The notes under the pieces were generated by a model, which was not told the origin of the DNA, made no database searches, and was given only the letters and a program-made list of their open reading frames with translations. A stretch of 64,000 nt of DNA, from assembly GCA_001683735.1 (NCBI GenBank), contig LUGG01000010.1, forward strand, positions 248,001 through 312,000. The letters are read 5' to 3'. This DNA is from Grifola frondosa. Lineage: Eukaryota > Basidiomycota > Agaricomycetes > Polyporales > Grifolaceae. The translations under genes and the position numbers were made by a program. Of this stretch, positions 45,130-57,236 are shown piece by piece; within the stretch, counting starts at the first letter, position 1, and each line of letters opens with the position of its first letter.

Positions 45130-46000
45130 CCGACTGTTACAGTATTTGTATGCAAAAACTCAGATCCCGATGAACAATTGATTGGAATTGAAGTGAGTTT
45201 CTCGCCTTCGTATGGATGGATCTGTGCTCGACCACGAAAACACTAGTGCTATGTAACGCATTAATGCTCTGCTGCGCCCCCAATGACGAACTGCTTTGGC
45301 TAGACTCCAAGTTACGAACTTATGCCACAGAACCTCTTCGTCTACTCCTCGTCTTACTTCCATTATCGACTAACGAACGCATGGTGACTACCCAAGAAAG
45401 GGTAGTTTTCAAGATGCACTCATCGACCTGACCAAATCGCGCTTTTCAGACAGCAGCTAGTTAAGTGGCATTGAAGAATCTGAAGATGAAATGCAGGCGA
45501 TCATGGACTCAGAACCCATCAACGCCGTTCAAGTCATTCTTGTACCCGTAAGAAGCTAGTGAGTATACTTCATCCTCGTATCTAATTTGTCATGATCTCA
45601 GAGATACTCGGATTGTTGTCTCTCCAAGCAGCAGATCTTCCTTACATGGGAGTCGAATGGGGAGTTCTACGAATCAATTAAGTATTCGGAACTTTCATCT
45701 GTGATTTCGAAATCAGTCAATCCTCCGACATATATCAGCAACCTTTGTGTGCAAACCATTCGCATCTATCGCCATATCGGCATACAAGTGAGCGATCTCG
45801 ATATCCCGGTCTGGCCGCTCAGTGTCTATGAATATTAGGAAGTTCGCAGAAGTGCCGCTCGGATGATCCTAGACGCAATTCATTTGGCTATTGCGGAGAT
45901 CGCAATCGAGGGTGATGTTAGACTGCCGTTGGAACCGCAGATGGTTGTTTGACGGAATACATGTTAAGAGGCAGTTTCGAAGCATAGCCCACCGACAGCG
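45130..46000 (+). other. Coding-like fragments, possible decayed gene
   Basis: Two plus-strand segments splice well: DCCLSKQQIFLTWESNGEFY through NLCVQTIRIYRHIGIQ (about 45,615-45,789) and EVRRSAARMILDAIHLAIAE with IAIEGDVRLPLEP (45,839-45,930), with GTGAGC...TTAG between them. Upstream, NSDPDEQLIGIE (near 45,160) and LCNALMLCCAPNDELLWLDS (45,240) are also coding-like but in conflicting frames. No family recognised. Either a gene with sequence errors or a pseudogene. Confidence 0.4.
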
Positions 46001-47493
46001 CAGACTATGGACCCTGTGCTTGCGTGCAAGAGTCAGAAAGGAGCACATCGGCAGTTTACTGACATGAAAGATCCTACTGACCTCCTGCTGCAGTTCGGGT
46101 GTTGAACCTACAATTGACAGTGTTATGGTATTCGCGCACACCCAAACGACAGCGGCCGAGGGAAGCGAGAAACGTCACTGTATGTCCATGAACTATGCCT
46201 GAGGTGACGGGTGACACTGTTGCTTTGAGCGAGGTGACTTGGTACGTGGTGTAATATATGTGTGCAATAGCTGGCCCTCCTCATTCCGGATCTTATTCGT
46301 ATAGGAGTAATGTAGTTTGATATTGCTTGGGTGGTGGATTTTCTGCCTTCTCGCAAAGCGATCGTATTTTCTTTGACTGGTTTCTTAGAATCAATCAAAG
46401 AAGGTACGATCAGACGACAGACCGGATCACAAACCCAACGATACAACAGCTCCGCAACCTTTCTCGCTTGAGCACTGCTTAAACCTCTCGCTCATGTGAT
46501 TCGTCTAGATGCCATAAACACTGCATGTTTTGCTTCCCGTCGTTCAGTCGCTAACTTTGTTGCTGTGGTTCGAGTCCATTGTCTCTTTCTGCCGATTTGC
46601 GCAGCCGTTGCATCAACTTCTTTACTTTCGTGCCGCGGCGCTCTCCGTTGCTCATGTCTTGTTGTTTGCAAGAGATACTCGACGTGGACTTTGATGGAAT
46701 TCTATCGGGTTTAGTTGACAGTCAAAATGGAGACTACAGTGTTCCTGGGCGAAGATTTAGCATCATTTTGAGACACTGGTGTTCCTTAGGCAATCGGCGC
46801 GCCCAAGAATTCGCGGAATGTGCTATTTGTGATCGCCGGGCTGGCTCAGACTGAGAGCACCTTCCCATTTTTGCGATGGTCTTGGACACCAGGAGAAAGC
46901 TTTCTGGGCATAGGTGGCATGGTCAGAAGGCTGTTTGATCGCTGGTCTGGCAGTGCTTTCGACTCTATTCTGCTTTCTCGCTCATCCGTGATCCACGTGC
47001 TTCGGGCTGCGAATTCTGCCTGCTAGATCTTGCAAAGTTCGATAGGCGCTTGCAAGTTGCTGACTCTTGCTGTTCGCGTGCGAGTCGCGCGGGACCCAGG
47101 CATCGGCATACAGACTGTAAGCAGCCTTAAGCTCGCCTTGGGCAGAGAAAATCTTTATGTTTTGCAGCTGTGTTGGCTCAGTGCTGGCTCTGCGCTGGTT
47201 CTGCGTCCTGGTGAATATGATTGATGGCGCGAGGCTGAACCATCAAAGTCGAACGGCTATTCCGAATTAGTGGAATTCACGATCACGACGGAGCCAGGCG
47301 CTGGGGCGATAAGTCGATAGGCCGTCGTGGCCAAATTCAACGTAAATGTCCCAATAAACCAATATCCATCTAGGCGAAGACCGACCATGGTTAGGCCTCT
47401 TACCCTCTTACCCTGGTACACCTCGCTTCCATCCCATGCACTTCGGGTGCACAGTTTTGCATTCTGCTCGTCGTTCTCCAAATTCTTGACCTG
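46001..47493. other. Interval without supported gene
   Basis: About 1.5 kb in which I see only short frames without motifs. It precedes the alpha/beta hydrolase gene and may hold its promoter. Confidence 0.4.
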
Positions 47494-49466
47494 ATGCCTT
47501 ACGTTGATTTGGTCTCTTCAGACGACTATGCTTCCGTCTTCTATAGTACTAACGCACCCAACCTCAATGTGAGCAGTTTAGACCCCGAGAAACCCACAAT
47601 TGTTATGCTCCATCCTCTCTTCCTGGACTCCTCGTGGATGCAACCCCAGTTAGAAGATCCTCGTTTACACTCTAGCTATAATATCGTGGTATTCGACACG
47701 CGAACAACCGGCAAATCATTATATAGACCTAATGGGAAGTATGATTTATGGGTGACGGCTGCTGATTTAGCCCACTGTTTTCATGTGAGTGAAACCGCAT
47801 AGCTTTTCCCGCATGCCATCAGGCTGACTGCGCAAGGCAGCATTTGCATATTCCACCTGCACACATCTTTCGCCGCGGAAATCTATAGTTTCACAGCCCT
47901 ACGTTTTGCAATTTTGTGAGTGGCTTTCTCAGTTATCATCTGCGTGCTTCATTTATCCCTCATGTCCAGATTCCCGGAGCTATGCTTGAGCCTGACCTTG
48001 TGCAATGTGCCTCCACAAACGGAGTACGTACGTTGTTGATCGTTGAGGCACCGAGATCTCACAACCATGATCGTAGACTCAGAAGTGTCTTCGAGGCCGT
48101 CGAGGAGCTGTCGCAATTATGGGCCTACTCGGAAGACCTGGAATCCTTCGAAAGTGCTTGCAAGGAAGTGCTCACTTTCTTCGCTGGCGTACGTCCTCTG
48201 ACGCGTTATCTCGAGCCGAGCTGATATTCAATGCCACGTTCTCTCTGCAGGATGCAAATGCAGATATTCAAGACGAGGTGCGCCATTTGCTGGAATAGTC
48301 GCCAACGATTACTTAAGGCTTCTGATGGCACCGGTAGATGGTTGCATTTTGGGAACTACATTATCCACCTTTCCGGCGATCATACATTATACCAAACGTG
48401 AATTTGGAACTAAATGTACGTGTAGTCTGCATGTCTCCAATGTCTTCGCTGACTGTCGATATCCACAAGCGTACCCCACTGAATGCCGAGGAGCTTGCTT
48501 GTGTCCGATGTCCCACGCTGATTATTCAGGTGGGTGTGATGTCAACTTCTCTCATGACCATGTGCACACCATTGTCTAGGCGGAGCGTTGTCAAACGCAT
48601 CCAATGGAATACGCGCAGCAGTTAGCAGACGCCCTTGTCAATTCACCGAATGGCCCCACTATATTTCCCGTGAAAGGTCAGTGAAATTAGGCGAACTCGA
48701 TCGACACACGCTGACGTCGCGAACTCTTCCACCAGCCACTCACGCGTATCTGACCGTCCTCAGCTCGTCCATCGTGAACCAGGTGCTGCACAAGTTCCTC
48801 TCGCGGCAGCCGAAGACGAGGAGCGACCTGCGGCCTCCTGCGATCCCACTGCTGGAGCGAATGAAGATGGCGTTGGGGAAGCTCGCCGAGTTCAAGAACG
48901 ATCCTTCCATCGCAGAGCGCGATCCTCGCACTCCGATATCATTCTCTTGTGTGCCCGACGACGTGGCCAACAGCCAGCTTGAGCTGTCCGTCCTCTTTAT
49001 GAAGGGCCAGATGAACGCGTTCAATCCACTGGGCTCGGACGGACGTCCGCTGCGCAAGTACGTCACTGCATCCATCCGTGATACGTCTGCCCACACTGCT
49101 TGACAGGTTCTCGGAACGCAAGAATGACCACTGGCTCGACTCCGGCGCCGACGGCTTCTCGTACTCCGGTATGGCATGCTGCCTCCTTCCGCTTTGCGTG
49201 TATGCTCATTCCCCCACACAGGCACGAAGCCCTTCGAGAAGAAGAAGCGGCCGCAGAAGCGCATCGACCGCGAGGAGCTCGTGCTGCCGCCCTCGGAACC
49301 TGTCTCGCAGGAGATCCAGCAGGTCTCGCGTGTGCGCCGCACCAAGCTGATCCCCACCGCCGCGATTGCGGACAAGCAGGTCATCAAGGGGTCCATGGCG
49401 AAGGTCGTGGCGTCCAGCAGCACCAGCTCGCTGCCGCAGCTCCCGCGGCGACTACTCCGTTCGTGA
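47494..49466 (+). CDS. Alpha/beta-hydrolase fold protein
   Basis: Basidiomycete alpha/beta hydrolase of unknown substrate. It starts MPYVDLVSSDDYASVFYST, then PEKPTIVMLHPLFLDSSWMQ (oxyanion-type strand) and YNIVVFDTRTTGKS. The usual nucleophile-elbow region follows in the exon near 47,845-47,915, then FPELCLSLTLCNVPP, EELSQLWAYSEDLESFESAC, EELACVRCPTLIIQ, ATHAYLTVLSSSIVNQVLHK and FLSRQP. The C-terminal extension has DRERDPRTPISFSCV-like, KGQMNAFNPLGSDGRPLRK, RFSERKNDHWLDSGADGFSY and a Lys/Arg-rich tail with FEKKKRPQKRI. At 47,878-47,886 the exon reads out of frame by one base: one base too many before GCCGCGGAA. About ten short introns. A classic GXSXG serine is not evident, so catalysis is uncertain. 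Confidence 0.78.
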
Positions 49467-49868
49467 CGTGCTGTAGGGCACCCCCTACTGTACTTAACTT
49501 ATCTTATTAGCCTGGCAGGGAGCTATATGACATACGCATCCCACTCGGATGAGCTTGCTGGGCCTTATCTTTCTTGGGCGGGATGATCCTTTTGTGCATA
49601 AGGACGGGCTCGAGGACGGCTGGTATATATGCTTACTATTAACGGGCTCCGTTGGGTCCATAGTTGCAGTGCTGATGCATGTATATAGAGGGAAAAGTAT
49701 CTAGCCCATTAACATTCCCTATATGTAACGCACATCTTGGAATTCTCAATCGACCGTCCTGATTAGACAGTGTCCGAGGACAGGCAGACACGCCCGCCTC
49801 CAGGGAGTAGCAACAAACGCCATAATGTCCAATGTATGACGGAAAAGATCGTGCAGATGGCGAACACT

Positions 49869-51811
49869 CTAAAGGCTCCCCTCGACCATCTTCGCCTTGT
49901 AGTACCGCACCATCTCCTCCAGGCCCATCCTAACCGTCCAGCGTGGCTCCCACTGGAGTGTCTGCTTCGCGCGGGTGGTGTCGGGCCTGCGCTTCTGCGG
50001 GTCGTCCGTCGGCATGGGCTTGTAGATGATGTTCACGCGGCGCGGCTCGACGCCATCCTCGCGCTGCACCTTCTCAACGATATCACGCACGAGCTCCGCG
50101 AACTCGCCAATCGTGAACTCGTCGCCGTTCCCGAGGTTGACCGGGCGCGTCTCGTCGGAGTTCATGAGTGCAATGAGCCCGTCGACCAGGTCGTGGATGT
50201 ACTGGAACGAGCGCGTCTGCTTGCCGTCGCCGTAGACAGTCATGTCCTCACCGCGCAGTGCTTGCACGATGAAGTTCGACACCACACGTCCATCGAAGGG
50301 GTTCACTGTGGAGGATATCAGAATGCAAATCCTTGGGACTACAGTATGAGATACATACTGCGAGGACCTGGGATTGCGCGCAATTAGTGCAAAATCGGAG
50401 CATATTTAAACAATAGACGTACCGTAGGTATTGAATATACGAGCAACGCGGACGTCCACGCCATCTTGACGGTGGAAGCCATAAGTCAAAGTCTCGGCGA
50501 CGCGCTTGCCCTCGTCATAACAAGCCCGGGGCCCAATAGGGTTCACATGTCCCCAGCTTTCAAACAGTTAGTATCGACGAGATAGGTGTAATAAATTTGC
50601 ATACTAGTCTTCGTGTTGTGGATGAACTTCAGGGTCACCGTATACCTCTGTCAAACAGTTTTAGTATGGTATGCGCGAACTAGATCGAGCTGAAAGGTTG
50701 TACCAGATGTGCTCGAAATCAAGAAACGCGCTTTCGTGCGCTTTGCGAGACCCAACATGTTCAGCGTTCCCATGAAGGAGGTCTTGATCGTCTTGACAGA
50801 GTTGAATTGATAGTGAGAGGGGAGGCAGGGCATGCAAGGTGGTATATTTCTGGGCAAAATAGTGAGATGGTTTAATCTGCACTACCATGTGACGACTTAC
50901 GGTCGCACTCAATCATGAAGGGTTCTACGACATCATGACGGACCATCTCAAAGTTGGGATGGCCTACCCAATGGCTCACCGTCGTTTTCGAGCCGGTGAA
51001 GAAATTGTCAAGGACAGTCACTTCATGCCCGAGAATCATGAGACGGTCGACCAAATGAGATCCCACAAAGCCCGCTCCACCGGTGACCAAGATGCGCTTG
51101 CGCTGAGACGGAGAAAGCAGCTTGACTGGAGGGAAGCGGGAGAGAGTGGTGTAGGAGATAGACTGCGAGTCTGGGTGGAAGATAGACTTGGACTGGTAGG
51201 CACCGTAGCCCCCTGTGAATCTGGCGTGCTGCAATTCTTCCATTTTCCCTTCTAGCTCATCATTGGTCGCGGTGGGGGAAGATGCAGTGATGACGTAGTG
51301 AGGACGAAGATACAGGGAACGCAGAACATCTAGAGAAACCTCGCAGTCGAACCCGAAGCGGTTGAAGCCGACGGTAGTGATGACATTGCCATTCTTGTCA
51401 AGAGTACGAATCTATATGCATAGAGATTAACTCCCAACACGAAGACTGAGAGTACGGACGGAGTGGAGTCGACGTCAAAGCACTCAAAGTGCGAGACTCA
51501 TCAATGAGGGGATTGTTGCTTGCCTCGGAACTGTTAGTCTGCTCGACAGACGGCCCAACAATTCCACTATCAGAGAGCATTTGAATGCCGTTGATGTTGT
51601 GTCTCTGCTAAACATCGCCGCGACCATGTTAACAGGCATTCACATGAGGAACCACTGCAACGCAAGCAATAGGCACTACGATGATTCCGACATGAGAGCA
51701 CCCAGCATGAATGCATGGATGATGAGATTTCCACTGCGCACGGCGTGAATTGAACAGAGTGCGATTGCGTTTACTCACTGGGCTAACCGGAGGGATGCTG
51801 GAGGAGGACAT
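49869..51811 (-). CDS. UXS1: UDP-glucuronate decarboxylase (UDP-xylose synthase)
   Basis: Converts UDP-glucuronate to UDP-xylose, the donor for xylose-bearing glycans and capsule-like polymers in basidiomycetes. Extended SDR fold: NAD-binding [19 protein letters not shown] with [10 protein letters not shown], then [33 protein letters not shown] and [21 protein letters not shown] follow, then the YXXXK pair in [33 protein letters not shown], and [20 protein letters not shown]. The C-terminus ends KMVEGSL. The N-terminal exons encode a non-catalytic extension ([32 protein letters not shown]) with no clear membrane anchor. Start [11 protein letters not shown] at 51,811, with an intron right after. 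About ten exons. Confidence 0.93.
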
Positions 51812-52152
51812 TACGTGGCAGATGGTGGCAGAAAGAGCGGACGAATGGATTGAGGGGGTCTAAGAGGCTTTTATAACGGCGAGAGAGCGGGTGCAGCAAA
51901 AGGAGACCTCTCCTAATTATCGCCGGTCAAATCGCGACACGACGAGTTCATGATCAGGCTCGCGGCTATCCCCGATCCAATCACAATCCAATGTAACGAA
52001 AAGTTGCAGACGCGCAGGCGACGCGGCGCGGCATGCCAGTTCCTTCATCAGCTTACTCGACTTGCATTTCTTCCTTGTAATCCTGCTTAATTCCTGCGAA
52101 TTGTCAGTCAGCACTTGCATAATTGCTATCACGCCCTATCCCTAGCTTTCTC

Positions 52153-53943
52153 ATGCCTCGCGCGCCGAAATCGACTGGCAAAACAAGACATGACCCTCTT
52201 CATGTCCAACTAGACGAAGACGAGGTCTATGCGAAGTACGGAAGGGTATCTCAGCCCGGCAAACGGAAAAAGTCGAAAGCGAAGGACGACGACGACGAAC
52301 GCCCAGAGGTGTGTCAGACTACCATCGGAGTAGAAAGACTGTATGGGATTCATGCGCGAATAGGTTATCTTAGACCCGAAAACGTCAAGACGCATATTCG
52401 AGCTCGCAAAGGATCAACAGGAAGAATTGGGCGCCCCTGATGGGGAAGAGGATGACCTCGAAGACAAACCAGACTTCACTGTTCTGCGAACAAAAAACCT
52501 CGAGGACGAGGAGGACGAGGATGACTTGGATCGGTTCGATGAGGACGATGCTGACGAAGAAATTGAGGAGATTGTGAGTTCTACTTGACGCTAGCATGCC
52601 ACTAATGTTGACAAGCAGCCTGGCAGGAAGTAGACGAAGGGGATATGAAAACATTGGATGCGCTACTGCCCGCGAACGCCGGTGAACGACGGACTTTGGC
52701 CGACATCATCTTCTCGAAATTGGACAACTTGGAGGCAGGGAAGACCACCGTGATTCAAAAATCTCACCAAGGTCAAAACTCCGCATTCAGCCATCCTTTT
52801 CCCGCTGACTCCGCTTCTCCATAGATCCTGACCGCGCACCTGATCCCGCTGAAGGCCTCAATCCCAAGGTTGTTGAACTATACACTAAGTTCGCAGTCAA
52901 CAGCATATGAGTCTGCCCAGATAATTGACGGCTTTCGTTTCAGAGTTGGCCTTGTATTGTCTCGGTATAAATCTGGACCCCTTCCCAAACCATTCAAAAT
53001 CATCCCTCACTCCCGGCATGGGCTCGTATGCTCGCACTTACCCGCCCAGAAAACTGGACACCTCAAGCGTGTCACGCTGCGACGCGATATTTGTCTCGCA
53101 GATGAAGCCCCCACAAGCGCGGATTTTCCTCGAAGGCGTGCTTCTTGACGCGATTCGTGAGGATATTCGGCTCACGAAAGATGGCGCGCGGAAGAACAAG
53201 AACCATCGCAAACTCAATGTACACTACTATGAGAGTTTGCGCCGCGCGCTGTATAAACCCGGGGCATTCTTCAAAGGCATCGTGTTCCCGTTATTGAATG
53301 TACGTTGCGCGTTTTACCATACGGCAGCGATAATTAGTTGTTGACATCATTGAACTATGTTTGTAGAGTGGCTGTACTTTGCAAGAGGCAGCGATCGTCG
53401 CCTCCGTGTTAGCGAAAGTGAAAGTTCCAGTCCTGCATTCTTCTGCGGCGCTCTTACGTCTAGCGGAGATGGAATATTCAGGTGAGGATTAGTGTATGCA
53501 TTTATTGGCCTGGTAAACACTCATAGGGACCAATCGAAAAGGTCCAAATTCACTCTTCATCCGCATACTCCTTGACAAGAAGCACGCACTTCCGTACAAA
53601 GTCGTGGACGCCCTAGTCTTCCACTTCATCCGGCTCTCTAACACCTACAAGGCGCGCGCAGCTGGCGATGCCGCCAAGCTGCCTGTACTGTGGCACCAAA
53701 GTCTGCTCGTATTTTGCCAGAGGTCTGCACTCTTCTCCTGTTACTCACTTTTCGGACGTTGACTTGGTGATTCTGCATAGATATGCATCAGACTTGACGC
53801 CTGACCAGAAGGACGCGTTGCTCGACGTGGTGCGGGCGAACCCACACCCACAGATCGGACCAGAGATACGCAGGGAGCTGGTCAACTCTGTTGTGCGCGG
53901 TGACCCCCGTCCTGATGCCGATGGCGACGTTGAAATGGCGTAA
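52153..53943 (+). CDS. ENP1: Ribosome biogenesis factor ENP1/bystin
   Basis: Nucleolar factor for 40S subunit maturation, essential in yeast. Basic N-terminus ([20 protein letters not shown]), an acidic Asp/Glu-rich region near 52,500, then [20 protein letters not shown]. The bystin domain follows: [120 protein letters not shown] and [16 protein letters not shown]. Two frame breaks within the exon at 52,945-53,299: one C is missing at 53,004-53,006 ([20 protein letters not shown] expected) and one A at about 53,087 ([10 protein letters not shown] expected). Because the gene is essential and otherwise perfect, sequence errors are the likely cause. Confidence 0.93.
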
Positions 53944-54140
53944 CGCCTCGGTCTTCTGGCGTCTGCTATATGTATCCTTAGATTTTTAGGACTCTCCCCA
54001 TCGCGCATGCTCGCGAGTTACATATATTCCCGCTGTTATTGTGGAACACGATGTATACAGTACATTACTTTTCACCATGCGCAGGAATACCACGATGATT
54101 ATGCGGATTATGACTGAGAATTGCATCCTACTAGTGCCAA

Positions 54141-57138
54141 TCAGTGCGTCCGCTTTTTCTTCCGATGGCCCTTGTCGTCCTTGGGCGCAGATCGAATCGC
54201 TCCCAACACGTCCTTCAAGTTCTTGTCTGCAGCGATATCCTCTTTCCCCGTAGTGGCTTGCTTAGTGAGCATAGCCGCTTCCCCAAGCTCACCCTTCTTG
54301 ACTTTCTTGCCTACAGTCGCATCGAAGAGTGCGTCAATCTCGTCCTCAGGACGCGTCTTCCGCTTCTTCTTCGAAGGCTTTTCAACTGTGTCGGGCGCCG
54401 GGACTGGCGCGTTCGCAGAGGTTGCTGGGACAGATGGGGTCTGGGATTGTTGAGCCGGAGCGGAAAAAACGTTGGCAGCACTTTTGGCGGCAGCTTGCAT
54501 GTTCTTCCAGCGCTCTGGGTCACGCTGCAGAACGTGTAAGCTGAGGTTTCGCGCGAAGAACTTGCCGTAGAACGAGCCGGCGAGGGTATGTTCGTGAGGA
54601 ATCAGGGAACGAGCGACCTTCTCCTATGAAATACGAGTAGTCATGATCAGTGGCAAGTCCATAACTAACATTGCTGTGTTGTTGTATACCTTGAGGTATG
54701 GATCGGCATACGCCCAGCAGCGGTCGCCAACTCGACTGCCTATCCGGTCATCGACCAGGACGTGGAAGTGTCCCATGAAGGTAAGAACAAAGTTGCGTTT
54801 AGCCTTGATAGGCACCGTTGGGGAGTCCAATATCGCATCTAATACCCGGGAGCTTCGTGACATGGTAGCCATGGCAATCAAGTCTTCTACGCTCAAGGAC
54901 TGTATGCTGCGCAGCGAAGGTAATAAGAACTGGATTCGCAGCACCATGTCGAAGAAAAACCGGGCGTACCTGTTGAGAACTACCTGACTGTGAGGGGCAG
55001 GCAGGCGTAACAAAGACTGCAGGAGCACCGCGCCTTGTGTCTTCGGCTCCAGTGGATCTTCGTCAACATCAGTTTTCCGTCTTTTCTTATGCGACTCATC
55101 CTCGGTCTTCCCCTTTACTTCAGGGTCTCGTGAAGATAAAGCAACCTTGTAATCCTGTGAAGCTCACATCGTCAACACACGGTAAGCATGATACAATGTC
55201 GTATTCACTTACTGGTAACGTTTTCAACCTCAAGGCGCACGGCACAAATAATGATCTGTCTTCTCCTGCAGAGAGCTCGAGACCGGAGCAAATGACCTAG
55301 GATGCACGAATCAGTCCATGCTATCTTTCCATTTACTTACATCCGCACCTCTACCACGGCTTCCATTTGCGTTTGCAGCGTTGCCGCTCTGTCAACTAAG
55401 GCACGAAGCACACCCGTCCGCGAGCTCTCTGTCGTAGGAAAACATGTAAATATTACACAATTTCTGGTTCAGAAGGCATTCCTCACTAATAATTTTCCCC
55501 GAGACACCTTCAAGCTCTTGGCACGCATCATCCAACTGCTCCGCATTGAGCCGTTCAAATGCCTTGGCGACAACGAAATTTGCAACAGGATGTGCTGCAA
55601 GTTTCGGCAACTTCCCCTGGAAGTATGTCACCCACAGCATATTGAACACCTTCTCAGGTGACCGATGGACGAGGGTCTCGAGGAGATGTGAGGCGGTTGG
55701 GTCGCGCAGGAGGGTACTCAAATAATCCGAGGCTTCGGGGACAGCAGAAGGATCATCATCTGGAGGATCATGAGTTTTCAAAGTTCACAAAGAATGACAT
55801 TCACATACGAGACAGCGTGATTAATCCAACCAACACTCGGTCCATGAGAGAATCCGATATATCAGCCATGCCCTCTCTAGCTTCCAGCTCGAGAAGCATC
55901 TGCAAAGCGTTTGAGACACCGTCCATCCGAACGAGAAAGTAAACTAACACACCTGCAGCACCGGGCTAGCAACCTTGTTGGCAGCCAATGCCCTCACCTC
56001 ATTTGCGTCGAGTTGGTCACGTAATGCCACGACATACTTCAACGCGGTCTTGCCGAACTCAGGCGGAGTAGCTGCAGAGGATTTGCTTTCGCTTGATGCT
56101 TGGCCTTCGATAAAGACAGACTTCATAGTACCCTGCCTTGCCTTGTATGCTGCGCTCTTCTTGGAACGCACTGCAAAACTAGGTCTGCCCATAGTATTGG
56201 AGGAGTCGTGATCGGATCCAAAAATGTCGGGGGCGAGGAGCATCAGGAGAGCCCGGAAGACATGAGAGCCGAAAGGATCCATAAGCAAAGAGGAGAACGC
56301 AGGGAGCAGTTCCTGATATTTTATTCAAAAATGTTGCATAAGAGAGAAGTATCGCCAAACTGACCTCGCAGGCATCGAGCACAAGCTGAGTTAGCGTCCT
56401 GAGATCGCTTTCCTCTGGCGACTCTGAAGGCGGGGGAAAGATTCCACGAGTCTGCACACATCTCTCGTTCAACGCTCTCGAAAGAAATGCAAAAGATATA
56501 CTCACCTCCCGCGATATTGTATCGCTTGCGACGGTCAACAGAGTCTGGATAACGTGCGAAGCAAACCTATGCTTCGCGAGCTGTTCGAACCTACAACCTG
56601 CGTTCAGTGAGCCGCGCGACAATCGCAAGGTATTTGCACACTTACGAGCCGCTGAGCCTGTCTACAAACACCCTCCGCACGAAGTCATCCATAGAATACG
56701 CCATTCGTTCCAGGATTGTGGAGCAATCGGGATCGGTAGCAAGCTGCTTTTCTTTTCCCGACATCTCGGTCAAAGCAGCCACAAAAAACAATCGACGGTC
56801 TGCAGGACCATGCTTTTAAAAGACCTGTACTATGAAGAGTTACATTACTCACCTTCATTAGGATCAACGTCGCCGTCTTCTGCCGCCCCGCTCCTCTCGT
56901 CCTGCCATTCGCGAATTTGCAAGTCGACAGTGCGAAAATAGGCTTTCACTTCTGCATCCACGTAACCAAATGGAGCCTCCTGATCAATTGCAGTGGTGTT
57001 CGAAGCCGAAACTATCCATGAGGGACCCGCCTGAGGCTCGAACTTGTCCTCTTGAAAAATATGGTCTGGTTCTTGGACTTCCGCTTCTTCTACCTTCTTT
57101 TTGTGTTTCTTGCCTCTCTTTCTGTTTTCTCGGGGCAT
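54141..57138 (-). CDS. NOP9: Nucleolar protein NOP9 (Pumilio-like)
   Basis: Pumilio-repeat RNA-binding protein needed for processing of the 18S pre-rRNA. Basic start [20 protein letters not shown], then [20 protein letters not shown] with EW. Puf-type helices follow: [99 protein letters not shown] and [13 protein letters not shown]. The C-terminus is a Lys-rich nucleolar-type tail ([30 protein letters not shown]). About 10 exons; frame intact where checked. The start is 98 bp from the divergent NCS6 start. Confidence 0.9.
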
Positions 57139-57236
57139 CGCACGTAGAGTCGGATAGCACAATGAAAACTAAAAAGTGAGTTGAGCACAAGTGATCGGCT
57201 TCCGCAAAAGGCAATTACTTCTTGCGCTGGACGATC
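57139..57236. promoter_or_regulatory. Very short bidirectional promoter, NOP9/NCS6
   Basis: Only 98 bp separate the two start codons. Both genes serve translation (rRNA processing and tRNA thiolation), so co-regulation is plausible but not shown. Confidence 0.5.

Noticed and set aside
48740..49423. Minus-strand frame of 227 codons
   Set aside because: Antisense to the C-terminal exons of the alpha/beta hydrolase, which splice and read well on the plus strand.
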